Shown piece after piece: positions 36,924-54,856 of a stretch of 64,000 nt of DNA (within the stretch, counting starts at the first letter, position 1; every line of letters starts with the position of its first letter). The position numbers were made by a program, and so were the translations under genes. Source of the DNA: Mycobacterium sp. GA-0227b (GTDB taxonomy: Bacteria > Actinomycetota > Actinomycetes > Mycobacteriales > Mycobacteriaceae); NCBI RefSeq assembly GCF_001499855.1, contig NZ_LQIK01000002.1, positions 172,211-236,210 on the forward strand, written 5' to 3'. The notes beneath the pieces are model-generated. The model was not told where the DNA came from and did not search any database. It saw only the letters and a program-made list of their open reading frames with translations.

Positions 36924-38146
36924 CTCAGCAATCCCCGTGCCACGTGGGTGATCTGCACCTCGTTGCTGCCGGCGTAGATCATCAGCGACTTGGCGTCGCG
37001 GGCTAACTGCTCGACGCGGTACTCGGTCATGTAACCGTTGCCGCCGAACAACTGCACGGCCTCCATCGCGACGTCCGTGGCGGCCTGCGAGCAGTACCAC
37101 TTGATCGCCGAAGCCTCCGGCAGCGAGATCGCGGTGCCCGTCTGTGCCGCCTCGATGACCCGGAACAGGATGTTGCGCACGTTCATTCGAGCAACTTCCA
37201 TGTTGGCCAGCTTGAGCTGGATCAACTGGAACTGGGCGATCTCCTGGCCCCACAGCGTTCGGCTCTTCGCATAGTCGACCGACAAGCGCAGGCACTCCTC
37301 GATGACGCCCAGCGACATCGCGGCGACCCCGATGCGCTCGGCGGAGAAGTTCGACCGTGCGCTGGCGCGTCCGTCGCCGGCGGCGTCCTCCGTTTCGCCG
37401 AGCAGCCGATCGCGACCCAGCCGGACGTTGTTGAAGAACAACTCCCCGGTGCGCGAACTGTGAATCCCCATCTTGCGGAACGGCTTCGACTGCACGAAGC
37501 CCTCCATGCCGCGGTCCAGCACGAAGGTCAGCACTTTGCGATCGCGCTTCTCGACACCGGGTTCGTCGAGCTTGGCGTACACGACCACGACGTCGGCGTC
37601 GGGCCCGTTGGTGATGAACGTCTTCTGGCCGTTGAGGATGTAGTCCTCACCGTCGCGCACGACGTAGGACTTCATCCCGCCGAACGCGTCCGAGCCCGAA
37701 TCCGGTTCGGTGATCGCCCATGCGCCCACCTTGTCGTAGGTGACCAGGTCGGGCAGCCAGCGCTCCTGCTGAGCCAGCGTGCCACGGCTCATGATCGTCG
37801 GCACCGTCAGGCCGAGGCTGACACCCATCCCGGTGACGACGCCCATCGCTACCCGGCACAATTCGCTGACGACGACGAAGCCCATGCCACCGGCTCCGTC
37901 TCCGAACATGCCGCCGCTCGACGGTTTGTTCGACGACTCGCCGCCGTCGCGCAACCGGGCCAGCCGCTTGTTCAGCGACTCGCGGGCCATCTCGGTGATG
38001 CCGAACGTCGCGAACAGCTTGCGGACGATGGGGTAGGGCTCCATCTCGCCGCTTTCCAGCGCGTCGACGTGCGGGCGGATTTCCTTGTCGACGAACTCGC
38101 GTACGGCGTCGCGCACGGCGAGATCGACATCAGACCATTCGAGCAT
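36920..38146 (-). CDS. Acyl-CoA dehydrogenase
   Basis: 408 residues. FAD-binding and substrate motifs are present (AWAITEPDSGSDAFGGM; LNGQKTFITNGPDADVVVVY; QLFGGNGYMTEYRVEQLARD). The catalytic Glu usually found in the C-terminal YEG motif is Ala here (IYAGSNEVQ), while Glu270 (FSAERIGVAA) sits where isovaleryl-CoA dehydrogenase keeps its base, suggesting a branched- or bulky-chain substrate. It introduces the alpha-beta double bond in acyl-CoA. Downstream of the MpaB-type gene by 5 bp on the same strand, probably one unit; it overlaps tsnR by 4 bp tail to tail. Confidence 0.92.
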   Translation of the reverse strand: MLEWSDVDLAVRDAVREFVDKEIRPHVDALESGEMEPYPIVRKLFATFGITEMARESLNKRLARLRDGGESSNKPSSGGMFGDGAGGMGFVVVSELCRVAMGVVTGMGVSLGLTVPTIMSRGTLAQQERWLPDLVTYDKVGAWAITEPDSGSDAFGGMKSYVVRDGEDYILNGQKTFITNGPDADVVVVYAKLDEPGVEKRDRKVLTFVLDRGMEGFVQSKPFRKMGIHSSRTGELFFNNVRLGRDRLLGETEDAAGDGRASARSNFSAERIGVAAMSLGVIEECLRLSVDYAKSRTLWGQEIAQFQLIQLKLANMEVARMNVRNILFRVIEAAQTGTAISLPEASAIKWYCSQAATDVAMEAVQLFGGNGYMTEYRVEQLARDAKSLMIYAGSNEVQITHVARGLLS

Positions 38147-38151
38147 GCCCC

Positions 38152-39198
38152 TCAGGCTGCCTTATGACGTCCGCGGGCCGGACGCAGGCCCGCCAAAGAG
38201 AACGTGGTGTGCACCAGAGAGCCGGCCCGGTCGAGCAGCGACCGTCGAGGCGGGACGTAGTGCATCGGCAGGTCGCGGCGGTCGCTCGGCGGCGCCATGA
38301 ACGCGGGCGCCTCGACCAGCGGAGCGTCGGCGGGGAGCCGACCCTCTGCACGGCGGTAGGCAGTCAAAGCCCTTGGGTGCAAACGGATTTCGTCCGGAAC
38401 CGCGACGAACGCGAACTCGACCAGCTTCCCGAACAGGCGCAGCAGGACCTCGTCGCCGGGCGTCCACCGCATGTTCGCCTTCTCGCGCAAGGCTTCGTCG
38501 AACAACCCCGCGGCAATCCAGCGTTGCGCGCCGACCATCGGCTTGAAGATCTGGTCCCACACACCGGTGGGCATCAACACGAACCAGGGCTTGGGGATGC
38601 GAATGGAGAAGATGTCGAGCGTGGCGCGATTGATCTCGAGTTCCTCGCGGCACTTGCGATCCCAGTACTCGCAGAACTCCTCCCAGCTGTCGGGGACCGG
38701 CCGCATGCTCATGCCGTACATCCGGTACCACTGCACGTGCTCGTCGAACAGTTGGCGCTTCTCGGCTTCGGTCAGCCCGCCGCAGAAGTATTCGGCGGTC
38801 TTGATGATCAGCATGAAGAAGGTGGCGTGCGCCCAGTAGAACGTCTCGGGGTTGAGCGCGTGGTAGCGCCGGCCTTCGGAGTCGACGCCCGTGATCGTGG
38901 TGTGGTAGCTCCTGATCTGCTCGCCGGTCGTCATGGCACGCTCGCCGTCGTAGACCACGCCCATGATCGGGTACACCGAGCGGGCGACGCGCTGCAGCGG
39001 CTCGCGCAGCAGGATCGAGTGGTCCTCCACACCCGCGCCCAACTGCGGGTACATGTTCTGGACCGCGCCGATCCAGACGCCGAGCAGGCCGGTGCGTAGA
39101 TCCCCGAAGTACTTCCACGTCAGCGAGTCCGGACCGAGGGGATAGGGGCAATCGGAACCCGGATCGCCTGCCTCACTGGATGTCGATTCGACCGTCAT
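38152..39198 (-). CDS. MpaB/DUF2236-type oxygenase
   Basis: 348 residues from the ATG at 39198, with GAGGATCC upstream; the longer frame is antisense noise. The DUF2236 core is seen in GDLRTGLLGVWIGAVQNMYP, DHSILLREPLQRVARSVYPI, and a His-rich helix ALNPETFYWAHATFFMLIIK with His likely contacting haem. The family includes rubber oxygenase Lcp and the mycophenolate oxygenase MpaB, which bind b-type haem. The M. tuberculosis neighbour at this place is Rv1645c. Substrate unknown. It is upstream of the acyl-CoA dehydrogenase gene and is probably controlled by the palindrome at 39252. Confidence 0.88.
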   Translation of the reverse strand: MTVESTSSEAGDPGSDCPYPLGPDSLTWKYFGDLRTGLLGVWIGAVQNMYPQLGAGVEDHSILLREPLQRVARSVYPIMGVVYDGERAMTTGEQIRSYHTTITGVDSEGRRYHALNPETFYWAHATFFMLIIKTAEYFCGGLTEAEKRQLFDEHVQWYRMYGMSMRPVPDSWEEFCEYWDRKCREELEINRATLDIFSIRIPKPWFVLMPTGVWDQIFKPMVGAQRWIAAGLFDEALREKANMRWTPGDEVLLRLFGKLVEFAFVAVPDEIRLHPRALTAYRRAEGRLPADAPLVEAPAFMAPPSDRRDLPMHYVPPRRSLLDRAGSLVHTTFSLAGLRPARGRHKAA

Positions 39199-39251
39199 CG
39201 GATCCTCGCTGTCTGGCTTTTGGTGTCCACCGGACGATGACCACGATAATG

Positions 39252-39271
39252 TTGACAACGTATGTTGTCTA
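39252..39271. promoter_or_regulatory. Palindromic operator upstream of the MpaB-type gene
   Basis: GACAAC (39254-39259) and GTTGTC (39264-39269) form a perfect inverted repeat around GTAT, flanked by T...A. Length and form suit a TetR-type operator. It lies 54 bp before the MpaB start. No TetR gene is adjacent, so the regulator would be elsewhere. Confidence 0.5.
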
Positions 39272-39434
39272 CGATCTGGGAGGGTGTGGCGCCGCAGTGT
39301 TATCGACGCTCCATCGACCAGCCACAGCGTCGTAACCAGCAACTTCCGTTCGGAACCCGCGCATAGGTGCACAGCGCACGAGGAGTCGGCCGGCGTGGCC
39401 GGCCCGGATGTGACTTCGCGACTCGGCGTCCGCG

Positions 39435-39446
39435 TAGGCTCGCCCT
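39435..39446 (+). promoter_or_regulatory. -10 box of the adenylate cyclase gene, leaderless arrangement
   Basis: TAGGCT at 39435-39440 lies exactly 6 nt before the GTG at 39447, again predicting a leaderless mRNA. The remainder of the 248-bp gap from the MpaB gene holds only the palindrome at 39252. Confidence 0.5.
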
Positions 39447-40361
39447 GTGGAAGTCGAGTCGTTCGATGAACGATCCGGCGGCGTCGGCGAAATCGAACAG
39501 GGACCGGATCGCGCCCAGCGGTCGGGACGGTCGCTGGCACCGATGGCGTGGCTGAAGGACACCAACCACAGCCCGTCTGTCATCGCGCTTTTGCGCCGCG
39601 CGCGACGAGCCCTTCCCGGTGATCCCGAGTTCGGCGACCCCTTGTCGGTGTCCGGCGTCGGCGGTCCCAGCGCGGCGGCCAGGGCCGCCGACCGGATCTT
39701 GGAGCGGGATGCCGCGTCGCGTGAGGTGAGCCTCGGCGCGCTGCAGGTGTGGCAGGCCCTCACCGAGCGCGTGTCCGGTAAGCCCGCCAACCGCGAGGCG
39801 ACGTTGGTCTTCACCGATCTCGTCGGGTTCTCGACGTGGTCGCTGAACGCCGGCGACGAGGCCACGCTGCGGCTACTGCGCCGAGTCTCTCAGGCCGTGG
39901 AGCCCCCGCTGCTCGAAGCCGGTGGACACATCGTCAAGCGCATGGGCGACGGGCTGATGGCGGTCTTCTCCGACCCGGCGACGGCGGTGCGCGCCGTGCT
40001 CGCCGCGCGCGAGGCGGTGAAGGCCGTCGACGTCGACGGCTACACCCCGCGGATGCGGGTCGGCGTGCACACCGGTCATCCGCAACGGATCGGATCGGAC
40101 TGGCTGGGCGTCGACGTCAACATCGCGGCACGGGTCATGGAACGCGCCACCCGAGGTGAGCTGGTGGTCTCGCAGGACACCCTCAAGCGCATTCCCGCCG
40201 AGGAGTTCGACTCACTCGGCGTGGTCGCCAAACGCCTCCGCAAGCAGGTGTTCGGACCCAAGCAGGACGGTGTGCCCGCCGACTTCGTCATGTACCGACT
40301 GAAAACCCGCCGTCAGACGCCAGCGGGCGGCGACGAGTCCGAAGACACCGCAGGGGAATAG
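39447..40361 (+). CDS. Class III adenylate cyclase (Rv1647-like)
   Basis: 304 residues from a GTG. The catalytic domain is at about 115-290. Metal-binding Asp124 (VFTDLVGFS) and Asp168 (KRMGDGLMAVF), ATP-selecting Lys164 and Asp223, and transition-state Asn225 and Arg229 (GVDVNIAARVM) are all present, so the enzyme should be active as a homodimer making cAMP. The N-terminal 110 residues have no membrane helix and no known sensor domain. Its position before pheS equals Rv1647, a pH-responsive soluble cyclase. The cAMP-binding stress protein in this window may act in the same signalling. Confidence 0.92.
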   Translation: MEVESFDERSGGVGEIEQGPDRAQRSGRSLAPMAWLKDTNHSPSVIALLRRARRALPGDPEFGDPLSVSGVGGPSAAARAADRILERDAASREVSLGALQVWQALTERVSGKPANREATLVFTDLVGFSTWSLNAGDEATLRLLRRVSQAVEPPLLEAGGHIVKRMGDGLMAVFSDPATAVRAVLAAREAVKAVDVDGYTPRMRVGVHTGHPQRIGSDWLGVDVNIAARVMERATRGELVVSQDTLKRIPAEEFDSLGVVAKRLRKQVFGPKQDGVPADFVMYRLKTRRQTPAGGDESEDTAGE

Positions 40362-41431
<1,070 letters not shown>

Positions 41432-41432
<1 letters not shown>

Positions 41433-43930
41433 TGCGGCTGCCGTACAGCTGGCTGCGTGAGGTCGTTCGGGCCGGTGCTCCGGATTGGGACGTGGCGCCC
41501 GACGAACTCGAGCAGACGTTGATCCGCATCGGCCACGAGGTCGAGGAGGTCATCCCGGTCGGGCCGATCACCGGTCCGCTGACCGTCGGCCGGGTCGCCG
41601 AGATCGAGGAGCTGACCGAGTTCAAGAAGCCGATCCGCGCGGTCAAGGTGGATGTCGGTGAGGCGGAACTGCGCGACATTGTCTGCGGCGCAACCAATTT
41701 CGTCGTCGGCGATCTGGTCGTGGTGGCGCTGCCCGGCGCGGTGCTCCCGGGCGACTTCAGGATCGCCAGCCGCAAGACCTACGGCCGGACCTCGGACGGC
41801 ATGATCTGCTCGACGGCCGAGATGAATTTGGGCACCGACCATTCCGGCATCCTGGTGCTGCCGCCGGGTACCGCCGAACCGGGCACACCGGCCGCCGACC
41901 TGCTCGGTCTCGACGACGTCGTGTTCCACCTGGCGATCACACCGGACCGCGGCTACTGCCTGTCGGTGCGCGGCATGGCCCGCGAGATCGCCGCCGCCTA
42001 CGATCTCGACTTCGTCGACCCCGCCGACGTCGCGCCCCTGCCGGCCGAGGGGGAGGCGCTGCCGCTCGCCGTCGAACCGGGCACCGGCGTGCTGCGCTTC
42101 GGGCTGCGACCCGTGACCGGTGTCGATCCGGCCGCGGTGTCGCCGTGGTGGCTGCAACGACGGCTGCTGCTGTCCGGCATCCGGGCCATTTCGCCCGCGG
42201 TGGACGTCACCAACTACGTGATGCTCGAACTCGGCCACCCGATGCACGCCCACGACCGCGCGCTTGTCTCGGGCGGCTTCCGGGTGCGGTTCGCCGAAGC
42301 GGGGGAGACGGTGGTCACCCTCGACGACGTCGAACGCCGTCTCGACCCCGCCGATGTGCTGATCGTCGACGACTTCGCCACCGCCGCGATCGGCGGCGTG
42401 ATGGGTGCAGGCACCACCGAGGTGCGGGACAGCACCACCGATGTGTTGCTCGAGGCCGCGGTCTGGGACCCGGCCGCGGTGTCGCGCACCCAACGGCGGC
42501 TGCACCTCTACAGCGAGGCGGGTCGGCGATACGAACGCGCCGTCGACCCGGCGATCTCGGTCCCCGCGCTGGACCGCTGCGCGGCGCTGCTGGCCGAAAT
42601 CGCCGGTGGCACAGTCGAGCCCACATTGACGGACTGGCGCGGCGAGCCGCCGCGGGAAGACTGGTCACTCCCGTCGGTGAGCATGGCGATCGACCTGCCC
42701 GACCGTACCGCCGGCGTCGGTTACCCCGCGGGCACCGCCGAACGGCGGCTCACCCAGATCGGCGCACACGTCACTGTCACCAATGGACAACTGGCCGCGA
42801 CCCCACCGAGTTGGCGGCCCGACCTGCGTCAGCCCGCCGACCTCGTCGAAGAGGTGCTGCGCCTGGAAGACCTGGAGGTCATCCCCTCGGTATTGCCGAA
42901 GGCGCCGGCCGGACGCGGCCTGACTCCGCTGCAGAAGCGCCGCCGCGCGATCGGGAAATCGTTGGGACTCAACGGCTATGTGGAGATCCTGCCCACGCCG
43001 TTCCTGCCCGTGGGCGTTTTCGACGACTGGAACCTGCCGGCCGACGATCCGCGTAGGGCGACGACCGATGTGCTCAACCCGCTGGAGTCCGACCGGCCGC
43101 AACTGGCCACCACGCTTCTACCCGGGCTGTTGGAAGCCCTGAACCGCAACGTGTCTCGCGGTACTCATGACGTGGCGCTGTACGCGATCCAGCAGGTCGT
43201 CGAGCCCACGCCGGAGAACCGCGCCGTCGACCGGATCCCGACCGACCGGCGGCCCAGCGACGACGAGATCGCGATGCTCGACGCGTCGCTGCCCAGACAG
43301 CCTCAGCACGTCGGGGTCGTGCTGGCGGGGCAGCGTGAGCCCGCCGGACCCTGGGGGCCCGGCCGTCAGGTGGACGCCAGTGATGCCTTCGAGGCGGTTC
43401 AGATCATCGCCCGCGCCGCCGGTGTCGATCTGCGCCTGCGGCCGGCGCAGCACCTGCCGTGGCACCCGGGTCGCTGCGCCGAGGTGGTGCTGGGCGAGCC
43501 GGAGACCGGGATCATCGTCGGGCACGCCGGTGAAATGCACCCCGCGGTCGTCGAGCGCTCGGGGCTGCCGAAGCGGACCTGCGCCGTCGAACTGGATCTG
43601 GACGCCGTTCCGATCGTCGAGAGGCTGCCCGCCCCGTCGGTGTCGCCGTTTCCCGCCGTGTTCCAGGACATCAGCCTCGTCGTCGAGGAGGACGTCGCGG
43701 CGGCCAGCGTGGTCGACGCCGTCCGCGCGGGCGCGGGACCGCTGCTCGAGGACGTGCGGTTGTTCGACGTCTATACCGGCCCGCAAATCGGCGAGGGCCG
43801 CAAGTCGCTCACGTTCGCGCTGCGGTTCCGTGCCACGGATCGCACGCTCACCGAAGATGAGGCCAGCGCCGCCCGCGAAGCGGCCGTGGAGGCCGCGGCG
43901 GACCGGGTCGGCGCCGAGCAGCGCCGATAA
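41432..43930 (+). CDS. pheT: Phenylalanine--tRNA ligase beta subunit
   Basis: 832 residues from the ATG at 41432, overlapping the pheS stop by one base. Domains in order: a tRNA-binding OB-fold (about 45-160, [20 protein letters not shown]), B3/B4 editing domain (about 215-385) that removes Tyr from tRNA-Phe, B5, a catalytic-like core, and the C-terminal anticodon-binding FDX-ACB domain ([20 protein letters not shown] to the end). Length equals that of M. tuberculosis PheT within one residue as I recall it. The arg operon follows after 124 bp. Confidence 0.97.
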
Positions 43931-44005
43931 CCTCTTCCCGCGAGCAGGCGCAAAGTGCCCCTCTTCACGGCCGTGCGGGCGCAGTTTACGTCTGCTCGGC
44001 GGGCC

Positions 44006-46317
<2,312 letters not shown>

Positions 46318-46321
<4 letters not shown>

Positions 46322-47216
46322 GCGTCGAAACCCCGCTCAAGGCACAGGTTCTGGCAGCAGCGCTGCCGTGGCTCAAGCAGATGCACAACAAGATCGTCGT
46401 GATCAAGTACGGCGGCAACGCGATGACCGACGACGTGCTCAAGACCGCGTTCGCCGCCGACATGGTGTTCCTGCGCAATTGCGGCATCCACCCCGTCGTC
46501 GTGCACGGTGGGGGACCGCAGATCAGCGCGATGCTCACAAGGCTCGGTATCCAGGGCGACTTCAAGGGCGGGTTCCGCGTGACGACGCCGGAAGTGCTCG
46601 ATGTCGCGAGGATGGTGCTGTTCGGTCAGGTCGGCCGCGAACTGGTGAACCTGATCAACGCGCACGGGCCCTACGCCGTCGGCGTCACAGGTGAGGACGC
46701 TCAGTTGTTCACCGCCGTGCGGCGCGACGTCATGGTCGACGGCGTGGCCACCGATATCGGCCTGGTCGGCGACGTCGAACGCGTCGATCCGACTGCATTG
46801 ATCGACCTGATCGGGGCGGGCCGCATCCCGGTCGTCTCGACGATCGCCCCCGACAACGACGGCGTCGTGCACAACATCAACGCCGACACGGCTGCCGCCG
46901 CGCTGGCCGAGGGGCTCGGCGCGGAAAAGCTGATCATGCTGACCGACGTCGAGGGCCTGTACACCAATTGGCCGGACCGCGACTCGCTGGTCAGCGAAAT
47001 CGACTCCGCGGCACTGACTCAACTGTTGCCCACGTTGGAAACCGGCATGGTGCCCAAGATGGAAGCCTGCCTGCGGGCCGTCACGGGCGGGGTGCCGAGC
47101 GCACACGTGATCGACGGCCGGGTCGAACACTGTGTGCTGGTCGAACTGTTCACCGACGAGGGGACGGGCACGAAAGTGGTGCGTCCGGCGACGAACTCGG
47201 ACAGGAAAGGACAAGC

Positions 47217-47220
<4 letters not shown>
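46318..47220 (+). CDS. argB: Acetylglutamate kinase
   Basis: 300 residues from the ATG in the ATGA overlap with argJ. Amino-acid-kinase fold: [13 protein letters not shown] (Lys at the phosphate site), [19 protein letters not shown] (substrate loop), and [20 protein letters not shown]. It phosphorylates N-acetylglutamate; arginine is the usual feedback inhibitor in actinobacteria. Confidence 0.97.
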
Positions 47221-52518
<5,298 letters not shown>

Positions 52519-52519
52519 C

Positions 52520-52969
52520 CTAGCCGGCAGGGTTGGTGTAGATCCGCCCGGGCCTGATGAGCACCGCGGCGCGACGTTCCTCGGCCATCACCCTGTCGTA
52601 GGTGTCCCAATCGTCGTGTGTTCCACCGGCCGCCTTGAAGACATTGCGCAACAAGGTTTTCAGCCCCGCCTCGTCGACGTTCGGATGCGGGTCGTCAGGA
52701 CCGATGAGCTCGGCCTCACCCTCGACGGTCGCCCACTGCCAACCGGCGCGGGCCACGATCGTGGCGCGCGGGTCGGCGCGCAGATTGTCCAATTTGCGGG
52801 AGCCGCCGACGGCGACCGCCCCCACCACCGGATCGCCGGTGACCGGGTGCGGCAGGACTCCGGCGTTGACAACCGACGACTGGATACTGCCGTCGCGACG
52901 CAGCGTGCTCAGCACACACAGTCCGTGATCGGCGGCAACCAGGTCGGAAAAGGCGGAGACATCGGCCAT
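52520..52969 (-). CDS. F420/flavin-dependent PPOX-class oxidoreductase
   Basis: 149 residues from the ATG at 52969, with AAGGAG 6 nt upstream. Split beta-barrel of the pyridoxamine-oxidase-like class: LCVLSTLRRDGSIQSSVVNA, RKLDNLRADPRATIVARAGW, and a Trp-rich strand GWQWATVEGEAELIG. Mycobacteria have many such proteins that use cofactor F420 or FMN or bind other ligands; subclass TIGR03618 is likely. Convergent with argH, 1 bp apart. Substrate unknown. Confidence 0.85.
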   Translation of the reverse strand: MADVSAFSDLVAADHGLCVLSTLRRDGSIQSSVVNAGVLPHPVTGDPVVGAVAVGGSRKLDNLRADPRATIVARAGWQWATVEGEAELIGPDDPHPNVDEAGLKTLLRNVFKAAGGTHDDWDTYDRVMAEERRAAVLIRPGRIYTNPAG

Positions 52970-52998
52970 GACGGGCTCCTTCCCACCGAGCCAGTCAA

Positions 52999-54756
52999 TC
53001 ACCCTTCCGCCGCGGCCAGCCAGGCTTCTTCGAGAGAATCCTTGCGTGCCTGCAACTCCTGCAGTTCGGCATTGAGCTCGCCGACGCGGACGTGGTCGGC
53101 GGCCGCCTCGGCCATCGCCTCGTGCAACGCTGCGATCCGCGACTCCAGCTTCTCCAACTGACCCTCGATGCGGGCCATCTCCTTGCCGGTGCGCCGCTCC
53201 CGCGCCGACGCGGTCTCGCCTTGCGGCGCTTCGGCACGTCCGGAGGCCGACGACGGAGATGCCGCGGCGGCACGGTCTGCCAGGTACTGCTCGATCCCGC
53301 CGGGCAACAGGTCGCAGCGGCCGTCGCCGGTCAGTGCATACGTCACATCGGAGACCCGTTCGAGGAAGTAGCGGTCGTGGGTGACGACGATCAGCGTGCC
53401 CGGCCAGCCGTCCAGGTAGTCCTCGATGACGGTCAACGTGTCGATGTCCAGATCGTTGGTCGGCTCGTCGAGCAGCAACACGTTCGGCTCGTCGAGCAGC
53501 AGCCGCAGGAACTGCAGCCGGCGCCGTTCGCCACCGGACAGCTCCGCCACCCGTGCGGTCAGCTTGTCACCGGTGAATCCGAAATCGCGTAACAGCGTGT
53601 CGGCGCTCACCTCCGCGCCGCCCGCCAATTCCGTGATGCGCCTGCGGTTCTCCACGGCGTCGAGTACACGGTCGGAGCCGTCGACTTCGGCCAGCGCCTG
53701 GCTGAGATAGCCGATCTTGAGCGTGGCGCCCCGCTTCAGGGTTCCCGCGGTCGGCGCTACCTCACCGGCCAACAACCGCAACACCGTCGTCTTGCCCGTG
53801 CCGTTGACCCCGACCAGACCGATGCGTGCGCCGGGCCCGATCGACCAGTCGACCTTGTCGAGGATCACCTTGTCGCCCGCCTGGAGGCGGACGCGGTGGA
53901 GGTCGAAAACGTCCTTTCCCAGACGTGTTGTCGCAAAGCGTTGCAACACAAGGGAATCACGCGGAGGCGGTTCGTTGGCGATCAGATCGTTGGCGGCCTG
54001 GATCCGAAACTTCGGTTTCGATGTCCGCGCGGGCGGACCGCGGCGCAGCCACGCCAGTTCCTTACGCATCAGATTCTGCCGGCGCGCCTCGGCGCCGGCC
54101 GCCAGCCGCATCCGCTCGGCGCGGGCCAGCACGTAGGCCGCATAACCGCCGTCGTACCCGTCGAGGGTGCCGTCGTGCACCTCCCACGTCCGGGTGCACA
54201 CCGCGTCGAGGAACCAGCGGTCGTGACTCACCACGACGAGCGCCTTGGCTCCGCGTCGATTCAGGTGCTCGGCCAGCCAGCCGATCACCTCGACGTCGAG
54301 GTGGTTGGTCGGCTCGTCGAGTACGAGCACGTCGTGCCCGGCGATCAGCACCGCCGACAATGCCACCCGGCGCCGCTCACCGCCGGACAGCCGACCGACC
54401 ACTGTGTCGAGCGCAACGTCGGCCAACAGGTGGGAAACGACGTCGCGGGTGTCGGGTTCGGCGGCCCAGACGTGGTCGGCCCTGCCGCCGACGATCACGT
54501 CGCGCACGGTGGCGTCGGCGGCGAAGTCGTCGCTCTGCCGCAGGTAGCCCACCGACAACCCGGACGTGTGAGTGACCCGGCCGGAATCCGGCGCGCGGGC
54601 GAGCGTCAAGATCTGCAGCAGCGTGGTCTTACCGTCGCCGTTGCGCCCGACGACGCCGATCGCGTCGCCGTCGTCGATTCCCAGGCTGACCGCATCGAGA
54701 AGCGTCCGCGTGCCGTAGCTCACCGTCGCGCGCTCGACGTTGATCAGATTCGCCAT
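52999..54756 (-). CDS. ABC-F ATPase (Uup/EttA-like)
   Basis: 585 residues from the ATG at 54756 (MANLINVERATVSYGTRTLL). Two ATPase modules without membrane domains: Walker A GRNGDGKTT and GVNGTGKTT, two LSGGERRR signatures, DEPTNHLD and DEPTNDLD. A coiled-coil C-terminus (from about 520; EGQLEKLESRIAALHEAMAE) fits the Uup subgroup, which binds structured DNA or ribosomes. ABC-F proteins act on stalled ribosomes or protect them from antibiotics; they are not transporters. M. tuberculosis has related genes annotated as macrolide ABC (Rv1667c-Rv1668c). It starts 29 bp upstream of the F420-type gene (same strand). Confidence 0.92.
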   Translation of the reverse strand: MANLINVERATVSYGTRTLLDAVSLGIDDGDAIGVVGRNGDGKTTLLQILTLARAPDSGRVTHTSGLSVGYLRQSDDFAADATVRDVIVGGRADHVWAAEPDTRDVVSHLLADVALDTVVGRLSGGERRRVALSAVLIAGHDVLVLDEPTNHLDVEVIGWLAEHLNRRGAKALVVVSHDRWFLDAVCTRTWEVHDGTLDGYDGGYAAYVLARAERMRLAAGAEARRQNLMRKELAWLRRGPPARTSKPKFRIQAANDLIANEPPPRDSLVLQRFATTRLGKDVFDLHRVRLQAGDKVILDKVDWSIGPGARIGLVGVNGTGKTTVLRLLAGEVAPTAGTLKRGATLKIGYLSQALAEVDGSDRVLDAVENRRRITELAGGAEVSADTLLRDFGFTGDKLTARVAELSGGERRRLQFLRLLLDEPNVLLLDEPTNDLDIDTLTVIEDYLDGWPGTLIVVTHDRYFLERVSDVTYALTGDGRCDLLPGGIEQYLADRAAAASPSSASGRAEAPQGETASARERRTGKEMARIEGQLEKLESRIAALHEAMAEAAADHVRVGELNAELQELQARKDSLEEAWLAAAEG

Positions 54757-54856
54757 CAGCCGCCGATGATAGGTCGGCCCTCCGAGACCGGGCGCTGTGC
54801 CATGATGACGTCGGCAATCGGGGGTAGCGGCGTCGGCTTGAAGGGGAGCGTGCGGT

